Positions 14,853-25,300 of a stretch of 33,244 nucleotides of DNA are shown here, in pieces. A program made the translations under genes and the position numbers. Within the stretch, counting starts at the first letter, position 1. Every line of letters begins with the position of its first letter. The notes beneath the pieces are model-generated. The model saw only the letters and a list, made by a program, of their open reading frames with translations. It was not told the DNA's origin and did not search any database. This stretch comes from Chloroflexota bacterium (lineage in GTDB: Bacteria > Chloroflexota > Anaerolineae > Aggregatilineales > Phototrophicaceae): NCBI GenBank assembly GCA_023430545.1, contig JAEZAF010000028.1, positions 1 to 33,244 on the forward strand. Direction: 5' to 3'.

Positions 14853-17800
14853 CTACCCCTCGAGATATTCCCGCAGACCGTTCGCCACCAGATCCCGCCA
14901 CGCATCCGGGCGGACAGCGGACTCCATCACCGGCAGGACAGGCAGCGCTGCGGCATCCGTGCCACCCAGCTCCCGCCAGCGTGACTGATAAACGGCATTC
15001 GGGGCAGCCTCATACAGCGCCTGATAGCGTTCGCGTGCTTCCTGCTGGATGGTGCTGTCATCCGGGTTCAGTCTCCACATCTGATACAGGACATCGGCCA
15101 GCAGTTCACCAGAGTCAGCGCCATTTAAAGCAGCACGCATCCCCTGAAGGGTCTGCACACCGGCGGATGCATCAAGCTGACCCTCACGCACCCGCATCAC
15201 CGCCGCCAGCACATCAGACTGAAAGGCGACACTCGCTTCTCCGGCCTCTTCGGCGACCTGTCTGGCCTGCTGTGCCAGTGAAAGCGCATCAGCAAAGCGG
15301 GACTGTTCCGCCGCGGCCTGCGCCGCACCCAGCAGATACCCACTCAGGAAGTACGGCATCTGTAACGTGCGATCCATCGCCGCTGCGATCCGGTAGAGGT
15401 AGGCTGCATCGTCATATGCCCCCTGCTTCTGACGCACCTGTGCGAGATTGCCGACATTGAGCTGAATACTCGGGTAATCGCCGAGTTCGAGGGTCTGGCG
15501 CAGTCCCTCGGAGTACCACACCAGCGCATCGTCATACATCCCGACCTGCTCATAGACGTAACCTCGATTGCCGGTAATCACCGCGCTGGCACGGGTATAA
15601 CCGATGCTCTGCGCGGCCTGTAGTGCCTGTTCGATACTTTCCAGCGCCGCCTCATACCGGCCAAAGTTGACGTGCACGCCGGTCAGGTTGCCAAGCGCGT
15701 AAATCACCCCCTGACGATAACCGGCACGTTCGGCGGCTTCGGCGGCTTCACGGAAATAACGTAGCGCGTCGTCATTGCGTCCGGTGAACAGCGCCACCTG
15801 CCCCAGCGTCTGGGCGGCATCACTCTGCGCAGCGCGGTCGCCGTCCTGCTGACCGATACGAAGCTGCGCTTCAGCGTACTGCTGGGCGCGGTCATAATCC
15901 CCCATACGGATGTACAGGTAGCCGAGCGACTTCAGCACACGGTTGAGGCCCTCTGCATCACCGAGTGCCTCGAAGCGCTCGCGTGCCTGTTCCAGAAGCT
16001 GGACTGCCTCCTCATGCGACTCGTGATAACTCAGCGTATCACCCAGCGCGGCATGGCAGCGGGCCACGCGCACCGGATCATCACCGGCCAGTTCCAGCGC
16101 CTGACGGTAATGCGTCTGCGCTTCGTCCCAGCGGCCCGTATGCTGCCAGACTTCACCAAGCGCATACAGCACATCCCCCCGGCTGACCGCATCGGCACCG
16201 GACGGATCAGACGCATCCAGCAGGCGCAGCAGGCGCTGATAGTAATCCACCGCCGCCTGATTGAGAAACAGCCTGCGGGCATGGTCCCCGGCAAGGCGGA
16301 AGTAAAAGCGCTGGCGTTCGTGGTTGCGGCTGTTACCGTAATGGAAAGCGATCAGGAACAGCAGCGGATTGAGGTCATCGCTGTAACGGGTTTCGATAAA
16401 ATGGCCGACACGCTCGTGCAGGTCCTCACGCAGCGCATACGACAGGGTGTCATAAGCTACCTGCTGCGTCAGGATGTGCTTGAACAGGTATTCGAGTTCC
16501 GGTTCCAGACGATCCAGCGGCGTCAGTTCCAGCGACTCCAGCCGGTTAAGCTGATGCAGCACGCGGTCAAATGAGCCGATCTCCGGATAGGCACCCGGTA
16601 TCCAACTGGCGCGGAACAGCCGCCCAATCACGCTGGCGACCTTCAGCACGGTTTTATCATCTTCGCCCAGTTCATCCACCCGCCGCTGAATCAGTGCGTG
16701 CAGGCTCGGCGGCAGTTCCACCTGAAACAGCGCGTCTGTATCGGCCACATCGATCCCGCGATCGCGCAGCAGGTTCATCAGTTCATCGATATAAAACGGA
16801 TTGCCACCCGCGATCTGCGTGATGCGCTCTGCCAGCGCAGTTGGGATCGTGACTGGTGCATCATCGTCCATCTGTCCAGCCATCTGGCCGGCAGTCTGGT
16901 TGTCCATCCGGACCGAGGCAGCCTCACCGGATCTGCCGAAAAGCTGCGCCAGCTTCAGCCCGATCAGACGGCGGGTTTCCTCATCCGTGAAAAGCGGCAG
17001 TTCCACCGACAGCACCTGTTCCGACGGTGGGACAAGCCGCTGATCCGTCACCTCCAGTGGACGATGAAAGATCAGCATCAGCACAGGCAGACCCGCGATA
17101 TTCCGCGCCAGATATTCCAGCAGCACCCGTGACTGCGGGTCGATCCAGTGGCAGTCTTCCAGCACCATCAGCATCGGACGCCGCGCACTGCGCAGCAGAT
17201 CCAGCAGCAGCGTTTCCAGCAGTTCCTGCCGCAGTGAGGCATCAAGGCTGCGGGTGAAGTCATTTTCCGGGATCGCCAGATTCAGCACCACACCCAGCAG
17301 CGGCATTCGCTGGACGAAATCGGGATTGAGCGCCTCAAGCTGTTCGCGCAGCCGCGCACTCTGCACATCGGTCGGGGCATTGGCATCCAGCAGAAAGAAG
17401 CCGCGCCAGATATTCTGCCAGACGACATAGCCGACATTCGTATTGTACGACTGACACGCGCCGCCGTAGCCGACCATTCCCATCCGCAGCGCCGCCCGGA
17501 TCACCTCCGCCCCCAGACGCGATTTCCCCATTCCCGCTTCACCGCTGACGTCCACCACCTGTCCCTGTCCGCGCCGCGCCAGCGCCAGCCGCGTCTCGAT
17601 CTGCCGCAGGATATCCGCACGGCCCACCATCGGCAGGCTGTACTCCGGCTCGCGCAGCAGCACATTCTCCGACAGTCGGATTCCCTCCAGCCCGTAGATG
17701 CGAATCGGCTGCGTCTTGCCCTTAAGCGTGACGGGTTCCAGCGTCTGCCAGAGGAACTTCCCCGGCAGGCGGTCATGCGTCGCCTCGCTGACGATGATCT

Positions 17801-18959
17801 GCCCCGGTGCGGCCCTCTGCATCAGGCGGGCAGCGACGTTGACCACATCTCCCATGACGGTGTATTCCCGCCGCGCCTCTGCCCCCACATGACCGGCGAA
17901 GACAAAGCCGGTATTGATGCCGATTCGCGCTTCGGCTCCGGGAATGGTACGCAGATCAAGGGCGCAGTGCAGGGCGCGTTCTTCGTCGTTCTCATGCGAG
18001 ATTGGGGCACCAAACAGCACCACATACTTGCTGCCTTTGTCGCCCATATCCACCTTGTTGACGTAACCGCCGTAGCCCTGCACAATCTGGATCACGTTCA
18101 GCAGATAGCCTTGCAGACCGGTCATCGCGGTCGGGTCACGGTCGAAATCGAAATCAGTGAAGCTGACAAACAGCAGCGTGACCTTGCGGTGTTCATCCAC
18201 AAAATCGCTGCGGGCGATCTTCAGCCGCGCCCCAATGCTCGGATGCACAAAATGCTGCAAGGCGTCGTCAAGGCTGGCGGGGATCTCAGCCAGTTCGGGC
18301 AGCGGCTGCGGCGTGACTTGAGCTTCGAAATCGCGGATCTGCGCGAAGCCCTCAAACCGCTGCATCACCGTCACCTGTGGCAGAAACGACAGCAGGCCGT
18401 CCTGTACAATCACCTGATTTTTTTCAGCGTGGTGTTCAGCCTCGGCACAGGCATTGATCGCATCCCCTGCGATCACGAACTCGATGCGGCTCGCTTCATC
18501 ACCGACATTCGCGACGTGCACCGTGCCGCCAGCCATGCCGATCTTCATCGACAGCGTGAAGACTCCGGCGCTGGTCTGGATCGCGCTGTAGTGCGCCATC
18601 TCGCGCTGCATCTCCAGTGCACAGGCTGCCGCCTGTCGGGTGACAGCCGCCTGTGTATCAGACGCATACGGAAACAGCACCGTCATCGCGTCCCCGCCGA
18701 ATTTGCCGATGATGCCTCCGTAGCGTTCGATCAGCGTGATCATCGGCTTGAAATAGCGGTTGAGGATGCGCGTCAGTTCTTCCGTGCCGATCCTGCCGGA
18801 CTGTCCAAGGGCTTCGCTCATCGCCGTAAAGCCGGAGATGTCCGCGAACAGTGTGACGGCGGTCAGCACGCGGTGTCTTCCAATGATGCTGTCGTGCGGG
18901 TTTTTTACCAGATCATCGAGTACATGATAAGGGATGTAGGGCTGCCATAAAGTCGTCAT
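14853..18959 (-). CDS. Soluble-adenylyl-cyclase-like protein: two class III cyclase domains, AAA ATPase, TPR repeats
   Basis: 1368-residue cytoplasmic protein. First cyclase domain (about 30-195): FADISGFTAM with metal D40 and KFGGDAM with D90. Second domain (about 258-425): FVSFTDFD and DKGSKYVVLF have Ser (S266, S310) where the metal aspartates should be, but keep the adenine-type K308 and T367 and the transition-state N374 and R378 (EYTVMGDVVNVAAR). The first domain conversely lacks the Arg (GDAINACAEA). So the two halves complement each other to form one active site, as in mammalian ADCY10. Then a P-loop ATPase (Walker A SGEAGMGKSRL, about 472-482; Walker B MLMVLEDCHWID, about 596-607) and TPR repeats to about 1270. 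Predicted to make cAMP. Relatives are often purely regulatory, so activity is inferred. Divergent from the secreted-protein gene. Confidence 0.88.
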   Translation of the reverse strand: MTTLWQPYIPYHVLDDLVKNPHDSIIGRHRVLTAVTLFADISGFTAMSEALGQSGRIGTEELTRILNRYFKPMITLIERYGGIIGKFGGDAMTVLFPYASDTQAAVTRQAAACALEMQREMAHYSAIQTSAGVFTLSMKIGMAGGTVHVANVGDEASRIEFVIAGDAINACAEAEHHAEKNQVIVQDGLLSFLPQVTVMQRFEGFAQIRDFEAQVTPQPLPELAEIPASLDDALQHFVHPSIGARLKIARSDFVDEHRKVTLLFVSFTDFDFDRDPTAMTGLQGYLLNVIQIVQGYGGYVNKVDMGDKGSKYVVLFGAPISHENDEERALHCALDLRTIPGAEARIGINTGFVFAGHVGAEARREYTVMGDVVNVAARLMQRAAPGQIIVSEATHDRLPGKFLWQTLEPVTLKGKTQPIRIYGLEGIRLSENVLLREPEYSLPMVGRADILRQIETRLALARRGQGQVVDVSGEAGMGKSRLGAEVIRAALRMGMVGYGGACQSYNTNVGYVVWQNIWRGFFLLDANAPTDVQSARLREQLEALNPDFVQRMPLLGVVLNLAIPENDFTRSLDASLRQELLETLLLDLLRSARRPMLMVLEDCHWIDPQSRVLLEYLARNIAGLPVLMLIFHRPLEVTDQRLVPPSEQVLSVELPLFTDEETRRLIGLKLAQLFGRSGEAASVRMDNQTAGQMAGQMDDDAPVTIPTALAERITQIAGGNPFYIDELMNLLRDRGIDVADTDALFQVELPPSLHALIQRRVDELGEDDKTVLKVASVIGRLFRASWIPGAYPEIGSFDRVLHQLNRLESLELTPLDRLEPELEYLFKHILTQQVAYDTLSYALREDLHERVGHFIETRYSDDLNPLLFLIAFHYGNSRNHERQRFYFRLAGDHARRLFLNQAAVDYYQRLLRLLDASDPSGADAVSRGDVLYALGEVWQHTGRWDEAQTHYRQALELAGDDPVRVARCHAALGDTLSYHESHEEAVQLLEQARERFEALGDAEGLNRVLKSLGYLYIRMGDYDRAQQYAEAQLRIGQQDGDRAAQSDAAQTLGQVALFTGRNDDALRYFREAAEAAERAGYRQGVIYALGNLTGVHVNFGRYEAALESIEQALQAAQSIGYTRASAVITGNRGYVYEQVGMYDDALVWYSEGLRQTLELGDYPSIQLNVGNLAQVRQKQGAYDDAAYLYRIAAAMDRTLQMPYFLSGYLLGAAQAAAEQSRFADALSLAQQARQVAEEAGEASVAFQSDVLAAVMRVREGQLDASAGVQTLQGMRAALNGADSGELLADVLYQMWRLNPDDSTIQQEARERYQALYEAAPNAVYQSRWRELGGTDAAALPVLPVMESAVRPDAWRDLVANGLREYLEG

Positions 18960-19019
18960 GTGGGCCTCGGAAAAAACCTGTATTCGTAAATTCTGAGATT
19001 ATCGTGATTATTACAGGTC

Positions 19020-19044
19020 TGGCAAACTTGCAAAGTTTTTGCCA
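19020..19044. promoter_or_regulatory. Inverted repeat in the cyclase/secreted-protein divergent promoter region
   Basis: TGGCAAA (19020-19026) and TTTGCCA (19038-19044), 11 bases apart, in the 127-base gap between the two divergent starts. It is placed where a shared operator could sit. It does not match the CRP consensus TGTGA-N6-TCACA. A TATACA at 19049 could be a -10 box for the plus-strand gene. Confidence 0.3.
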
Positions 19045-19086
19045 TCCCTATACATTTGTTAAACAATATAACAGAGGCGTCCTACG

Positions 19087-21144
19087 ATGAAGCGACTTGC
19101 ATCCCTGCTCACACTCCTGCTGCTTTGCTTTCTGATGCCCCCCTCTCAACCCGTGTTTGCACGCTTCAACTCACTGCCGGATCTGTTCGGTCTTGGCAGC
19201 ACCTCCCCAAATAATGCAAGCTGGCCGGTGAATGCCTATGCCACCTGCACCACTGTCACCGTCGAGCTAAGCTACCCTCACGACACCAATCCTATCAACC
19301 TTCCTGTCGATCCCTATGAATCCGTCACATGGTCGCTGGAAAAAGTCCTCGTCAACGGAAATCAGGAAGTTTCAGTCGTCGAGGCTGATAAGACGATCCA
19401 CACCTTTCCACTCAACACCCCCGGCGGAGAGACCCATTCGAAGACCTTCACCTTTGCCACGCCGCTGGAAGCCGGGACGGGCCTGTTCGTCAAAGTCAGA
19501 TATCACGTCAACGGCGGCGCATTGGACGGTGGCAGCGGGATATTCGATATCGGCGATTTCGATCATCCTTACTGGCACATGCGCGCCTATGAACCCGCTT
19601 ACAGCCCGAATAGTTACCAGCACTTCTGCGAAGACAGCACCGACGCCCCGAAGGTCTACGTTGTGGGGGATGTCGTAAAGCCAGAGGGCGGCAGCGGCAC
19701 GCACGCTTATGAATACACGCTGTTTCTGGATAAGCCGACCGATAAACCGGTACGACTGGATATTGAATCACGTAATGCAGCGGGTCTCCCGTCTTTCTTA
19801 CCGCCAAGACCCACCTTTAACGGCTACAGTTCAAGGGGGATTGAATTTGGATTGGCGGTGTGCCAGGACGGTGATCTGGGCTGCATCCAGCCCACCTATA
19901 CCACGCTCACTATCCCCCCGGGACAAACCCAGCTCACACTGCCGCTGACACTGTTCGGCAATACCGAACCCGCCTATAACATCTCTGATCCTTATAAGTT
20001 CGAGATCATCCGCATCGCCAATGCGAAATTCGGCGGCAAAGCTTCGGCAGTTGCAGCAGCCCGCAACGATGATGGCTGTAACGGCTATGGCCCACCAGAT
20101 CAGTGCTACATTACGATCTATTTCCCCGGCGGCAGCGCACCGGACGTTCCCGCAGACGAATATTCTTTCCTCGTCTCCAATCAGGTGGTGGACGAAACCG
20201 CCGGGTCGGTGAATTTCACTGTCACCCTGCTGCCAGTGGATGCGGTTAATCACCCGCTGGATTATCCGATCAGCCTCGGCTATCAGACGACTTCAGACGG
20301 CTATAACGCCGCTGCGGATGTCGATTACACTGCTGTCAGCGGCACGCTCAACTTCCCGGTGGGCACGCTGTCCCAGAACATCATCGTGCCGATCAGCGCC
20401 AATCCGGAAGCCGAAGGGCTGGAAGCGTTCGGCCTGCGGATCTGGAAAAACGATGCCAACTTCGGCGATCAGGTGATCGTCGGGGCGCTGATCGTGAACG
20501 ATTATTTCGTCCCGCCGACCGAAACCCCAACCGAGACACCGACGGAGACACCGGACCCCGACGACACCGAAACCCCAACCGGTGAACCAACCGACGAAGT
20601 CACCCCCACGCCGACTGAAGATCCACAGGTGGTCGAACTGCTGGCAAACGGGGACTTCGAGCAGCGCGACACCAGTGGCAAACCCATCCTCGCCCCGTGG
20701 ACGTTGAAGCACGAGTCGAAGGACAACATCAAATGCAATAAACCCGCGAAGGCTTTCGCCAGCACAGGGGAATGCGCCTTCAAATTCAAGGGGACCAGCG
20801 GTGAAAACACTACCCTGACGCAGAAGGCGGACGTAGATGCCTTCACATTGGCAGAGGGGGATCTGCTGACCTTCGGCGCGTATGTCAACGCGAAGAAATC
20901 AGCATCCGGCAAGCTGAAAGTCGTGGTGAAATATGCAGACAGCAGTCTGGAAAAAGAGACGATCAAAATCAGCCTGCATCAGACCAGCGGCTATCAGTGG
21001 CTCACGGATCATCTCTTCCTGAAACGTGCCGGGATCGCCAGCATCAAGGTTGTCCTGAAGCATCAGACCGAAAGCGGCAAGGTCTTCATCGACGGGGTCA
21101 GTCTGCGGATCACACCCTCACCGGTGCTGCTGCCCCTACCCTGA
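19087..21144 (+). CDS. Secreted Calx-beta domain protein with Thr-Pro-Glu linker and C-terminal carbohydrate-binding-like domain
   Basis: 685-residue exported protein. Signal peptide about 1-26 (LASLLTLLLLCFLM core, VFA cleavage). Residues about 30-180 are a beta-rich domain I do not recognise, with scattered cysteines (C54, C181). About 185-345 is a possible first Calx-beta-like domain. 355-472 is a clear one (DETAGSVNFTVTLLP, DVDYTAVSGTLNFPVGTLSQ, EGLEAFGLRI). A disordered linker rich in T, P and E (about 476-513) resembles linkers of secreted Chloroflexota proteins. The C-terminal domain (about 514-685; LLANGDFEQ, KVFIDGVSL) is a jelly-roll of carbohydrate-binding style. No transmembrane anchor or sorting signal follows it. 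Likely surface or extracellular adhesion or binding role; no catalytic motif seen. Divergent from the cyclase gene. Confidence 0.75.
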   Translation: MKRLASLLTLLLLCFLMPPSQPVFARFNSLPDLFGLGSTSPNNASWPVNAYATCTTVTVELSYPHDTNPINLPVDPYESVTWSLEKVLVNGNQEVSVVEADKTIHTFPLNTPGGETHSKTFTFATPLEAGTGLFVKVRYHVNGGALDGGSGIFDIGDFDHPYWHMRAYEPAYSPNSYQHFCEDSTDAPKVYVVGDVVKPEGGSGTHAYEYTLFLDKPTDKPVRLDIESRNAAGLPSFLPPRPTFNGYSSRGIEFGLAVCQDGDLGCIQPTYTTLTIPPGQTQLTLPLTLFGNTEPAYNISDPYKFEIIRIANAKFGGKASAVAAARNDDGCNGYGPPDQCYITIYFPGGSAPDVPADEYSFLVSNQVVDETAGSVNFTVTLLPVDAVNHPLDYPISLGYQTTSDGYNAAADVDYTAVSGTLNFPVGTLSQNIIVPISANPEAEGLEAFGLRIWKNDANFGDQVIVGALIVNDYFVPPTETPTETPTETPDPDDTETPTGEPTDEVTPTPTEDPQVVELLANGDFEQRDTSGKPILAPWTLKHESKDNIKCNKPAKAFASTGECAFKFKGTSGENTTLTQKADVDAFTLAEGDLLTFGAYVNAKKSASGKLKVVVKYADSSLEKETIKISLHQTSGYQWLTDHLFLKRAGIASIKVVLKHQTESGKVFIDGVSLRITPSPVLLPLP

Positions 21145-21178
21145 TACACATTAAGGTGACGGCAAAAGATTTACGTAA

Positions 21179-21197
21179 GGGCGCATACATTGCGCCC
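21179..21197. repeat. Palindrome between convergent genes
   Basis: GGGCGCA-TACAT-TGCGCCC, seven perfect pairs, preceded by GTAA. It fills the 77-base gap between the converging secreted-protein and REC-kinase genes and could end transcription from both sides, though no T-run is adjacent. Confidence 0.55.
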
Positions 21198-21221
21198 ACC
21201 ATTATCAAACTTTTCCCGCCC

Positions 21222-22346
21222 CTATTCCACAATCGGGATGCGCACGATGATCCGCGTGCCAACACCGGCTTCACTCATCAGGCCGACCGAACCGCCGTGC
21301 AGATCAATCGCGTGCTTGACCACCGCCAGCCCCAGACCGGTCCCTTCGACCTGTCCCACATTTGAAGCGCGTTGAAAGGCCTGAAACAGACGCCCCTGAT
21401 CCGCCTCCGGGATGCCAATCCCCTCATCCTCGACCTGAAAGACATACTCATCCTCTTCAGCGTGGAAAGAGATATACACCCTGCCGCCAGCCGGCGAATA
21501 CTTAATCGCATTCGAGATCAGATTGACGGCCACTTGCTGAAGCAGGAACGGATCACCTGTGATCATCTCAATCTCACACGGCGCACAGGTCAGTTGATGG
21601 GTTTCGCTGTGCATGATCATGAAATCATCGACAAGAGTGTACAGCATGCGTGCGATGTTAAAATGCTCCGGCCTGTATTCGAGTTTGCCCGTCTCCATTT
21701 TGGCGACAAACAGGATCTCGTCCATCATCCGCGAGAGCTGACGCAGTGAGCCATGCGTGCGCTCATAATGCTCCAGCCGACGGTCACGATCCATCCGCTC
21801 GCCGTAATCCCGCATCAGGTTGTTGGAAGAGACCAGCATCGCCAGCAGATTGCGGAAATCATGCGTCAGCATCGCGACCTGTGTGGTCGTCAGCATCCGC
21901 TGCTCCTGATACTGGCTGACCGTATCCCGAAGCTGATCGATCTCCTCCTGATAGGCCAGCCGCTGTGCCTCTTTCTTGCTCAGGCGTGCTTCAATCGCCT
22001 TGATCAGTTCCTGCATGCGAAACGGCTTGGTGATGTAGTCATCCGCGCCGGAGTTCATCCCCATGCGTATATCTTCCTGCGCGACTCTGGCCGTCATGAA
22101 GATAAACGGGATATTCATCGTCGCCGGATAGGTGCGCAGTTCCAGCAGCACGCCATACCCATCCAGCTTCGGCATAGTGATGTCACACAGAATCAGGTCT
22201 GGCTGCTCATCCATCGCGACCTGTATCCCCGCGATGCCATCGCTCACTTCCAGTGCGGTGTAGCCCTCAAATGTAAGGAACTCAACAATCTCACGACGAA
22301 GGATGTCTTCATCATCAATCACAAGAATTTTAGGCATTTTAGTCAT
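21222..22346 (-). CDS. REC-histidine kinase (response regulator receiver fused to a kinase)
   Basis: 374 residues. An N-terminal receiver (1-125) has acidic pocket D11-D12, phospho-acceptor D55, T85 and K107. Next comes a coiled-coil stretch, then a HisKA-type domain with H162 in an unusual LTHDFRNLL box (normally SHELRTPL). The HATPase_c domain has NLISNAIKYS, EDEGIGIPEADQ and GTGLGLAVVKH. There is no DNA-binding or other output domain, and no membrane segment. The layout suggests that phosphorylation of the receiver, perhaps by the upstream kinase, controls the attached kinase. The gene overlaps the end of that kinase gene by 8 bases (ATGACTAA), so they are translationally coupled; a start three codons later (M4) is also possible. 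Confidence 0.88.
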   Translation of the reverse strand: MTKMPKILVIDDEDILRREIVEFLTFEGYTALEVSDGIAGIQVAMDEQPDLILCDITMPKLDGYGVLLELRTYPATMNIPFIFMTARVAQEDIRMGMNSGADDYITKPFRMQELIKAIEARLSKKEAQRLAYQEEIDQLRDTVSQYQEQRMLTTTQVAMLTHDFRNLLAMLVSSNNLMRDYGERMDRDRRLEHYERTHGSLRQLSRMMDEILFVAKMETGKLEYRPEHFNIARMLYTLVDDFMIMHSETHQLTCAPCEIEMITGDPFLLQQVAVNLISNAIKYSPAGGRVYISFHAEEDEYVFQVEDEGIGIPEADQGRLFQAFQRASNVGQVEGTGLGLAVVKHAIDLHGGSVGLMSEAGVGTRIIVRIPIVE

Positions 22347-25300
22347 GATCTTCTCCTGAGCGCGTTACAGGCAGGCAAACGATAAACGTCGTCCCCTTGC
22401 CAACCTCGGTTTCAACATTGATGGTTCCCCCGTGCATTTCAACCGACTCCATTGCAATCGTGAGTCCCAGACCTGTACCTGAAATCGTCCCGACGTTATT
22501 TGCCCTGTGAAACGGTTCAAAAAGGTGCTTCATATCGGATTCGGGGATACCGATCCCTTCATCCTGCACTTTCAGCACCACGCACTCGTCCGCATGCTCC
22601 AGATTGACGATAATCTTCGATTCCTCATACGAGTATTTCACTGCATTCGAGATCAGGTTGCTGACGATCTGGCGAATCAGTTTTCGATCGAGTATCGCTT
22701 TATGCAGCACCGGGTCGCACGTATACACGAACTCACGACCGAGGTTCGGGCGGCTCTGGAATTCGTCGATCACACTGCGGCACAGCGAATCAAGGTCGAG
22801 CAGTGTGGGGTTAAACTCCGCCCGCCGTGCCTGAAGCCGCGCCAGTTGCAGTACATCGTCCATGATCTGCGTCAGGAAATCGACCTGTTCCTGCATTTTA
22901 TGAAGGCGCTGGTCGATCTGTGCGTCCGTCATCTTTGCACGGTGCATCGTCAGCGTTTCGGTCAGCATCAGGATGGTCGCCAGTGGTGTACGGAACTCGT
23001 GCGACGCCATCGACACAAACCGTGATTTCAGCTCATTCAGCTCTTTTTCCTTCTTCAGCGCCTGATGGAGCGACTCTTCAGCCAGTTTACGCGCCGTGAT
23101 GTCCGAAGCGACGATCAGCATGCGGTCATAAACCTGACTGGCGTTCTGAAGTGGGATTTTCGTGGTCTGATAATACCGATCCAGAATGGTCTCTTCAGGG
23201 ATGAATACCGGTTTGCGCCTGTCCAGCACTTCCGCGTCACTTTCGCCGCCGACCGCAATCTGCAGCGGTTCAGACGTAATCTCAGACTCCAGCCGCCCCA
23301 CCAGCGCATCCGGCGTGACCCCATAAAGCGCCGCCAGCGCACGATTCGCCAGTTGGAAGCGTCCTTCCTGATCCCGCACCATAATCAGGTCTGGCAGATT
23401 GTCGATCACCAACTGAAGGAAGTCGCGCTGATGCACCAGCGCTTCCTCAGCCATCTTGCGGTCAGTGATATCACGGGCAGAGGCGACATATTCGTAGGGC
23501 ATCCCCGGCGCTGCCGGCGGCACGGGCTGCCGGACGACTTCCAGCCAGATATAATGCCCGTCGCGATGGCGGATGCGATAAATCAGGGGGACCTCGATAC
23601 CGGTTCGCACGGATTCATCCCTCACCCGCAGCATCGGCTCCAGATCATCCGGGTGAATATGTTCAACCAGCGTCTCACCGATGATCTCTTCCGGCTCGTA
23701 TCCAAGGACCGTTCTGGAGGAAGCCGAGGCATAGGTGTAGACGCCTTCTGCCGTCACACGTACGATCACATCCGTGATATTTTCGGCCAGCATCCGATAG
23801 CGGACCTCGCTTTCCTGAAGCGCTTCTTCTGCCAGCTTCTGCGCCGTGATATTGCGTGCCGCCGCGATAAATCCTTCGAATTCGCCGGTCGTTTTTGAGA
23901 AGACCGCCTGCCCACTGGACTCAATCCATATGTAATGCCCATCCTTGTGACGGCACCGGCTGCGGATCACGTGGCTTTCATGCGATCTCACTCGGGCTTC
24001 TTCCACCCGTGCGGTAACATGATCACGATCTTCAGGATGTACGTAATCAAAGTTATTGGTGCCAACCATCTCTTCCGGCTCATAACCGAAAACCATGCGT
24101 GATGAGGCCGAGACATATTCAAAGGTGCCATCCGGCGACAGCCGCATCACCATATCGCTGATGTTATCCGCCAGCAGCCGGTAAAGTGCCTCGCTTTCGC
24201 GCAGCCTGACCTCGACCCGCTTGCGTGAAAGCAGTGTCCCCAGCATCGAGGCATACAGGACGAGGATCTCAAGCTGCGGTTTGGATGCAGGGCGATGATA
24301 AAGTCCGTTATCAGCAATCAGCCACCCGAGGGTGTCCGGGCCATTCCACAGCACCGCCGCTGCATTCCAGCCAGTGCCAACAGGCTGCCGGGCGGTATAA
24401 AGCTGGGCATCTTCATCAAAGATAAATCGCTCGGCATCGGCCAGCGCACGCCGCATAATCCCTTCACCCCAGGGCGTGAAGGTCAGATGTGACTCGTCGG
24501 TCAGGTTGCCCTCAGTATCGGTGCCAAACGTCCCCGTCACCGTATCATCATGCGGGTTGTACAGGAACAGGCCCAGCCGTTCCAGATTCAGTCGTTCGCG
24601 CCCCAGCTCAACAGCACGCCGATAGAAGATATCCATCTGATCAATCTGAGTGAGTTCTATGGTGATCTGATGTAGTTCCTTCTGATAATTCTGAAAAGCC
24701 TGCTCTTCTTCCAGCTTGGCATTTAGCGCGGCATGAGTCTGTTTGCGTTCGGTGATGTCGCGAAGAGCACAGACCAGGCCACCTCCTTTTATGTAGCTGA
24801 TACTGAGTTCGGCATCAAACCAGATGTCGGGATGACGACATGCGTGGATTTCGAGACTTACGCCTGATTGGTCTTTATCGATAATCGCCCTGGCCGCAGT
24901 TCTGACAATGTCCTGATCCGCCTCGGCAATAAGATCAAGCAGTGAGAGCGGTCTGCTCACATCGTGACCATCATCCTCAAGGGACTTCTGATCGATATTG
25001 AACATTGCATAGGCGCGGGTGTTACAGCGCTCAATCTCGAAGTTCAGGTCGGTCAGCAGAATACAGTCAAGGCTGTTATTAAAGATTGCTTCGGTCTGTT
25101 CCTTGGCGATCTGAAGCTCAGCCGTGCGTTCCGTCACACCCCATTCCAGCTCCAGCGCATGGCGGTTGATCGCCTCATACAGCCGCATATTCTCCAGAGC
25201 GGCAGCAGCACGCTCCGCATAGGCACTCAGGATGCGCCGGTCACCCTCGCTGAATGCATCCAGTCGGGAACTCTGAAGGTCCAGCGCCCCGATCACGCGG

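Noticed and set aside
17775..18950. 391-codon open frame antisense to the cyclase domains
   Set aside because: The minus strand carries unmistakable cyclase motifs here; the antisense product is low-complexity with many His and Arg and no ribosome site.
19020..19044. CRP/cAMP binding site next to the adenylyl cyclase gene
   Set aside because: The inverted repeat does not match TGTGA-N6-TCACA, so it is reported only as an unassigned inverted repeat.
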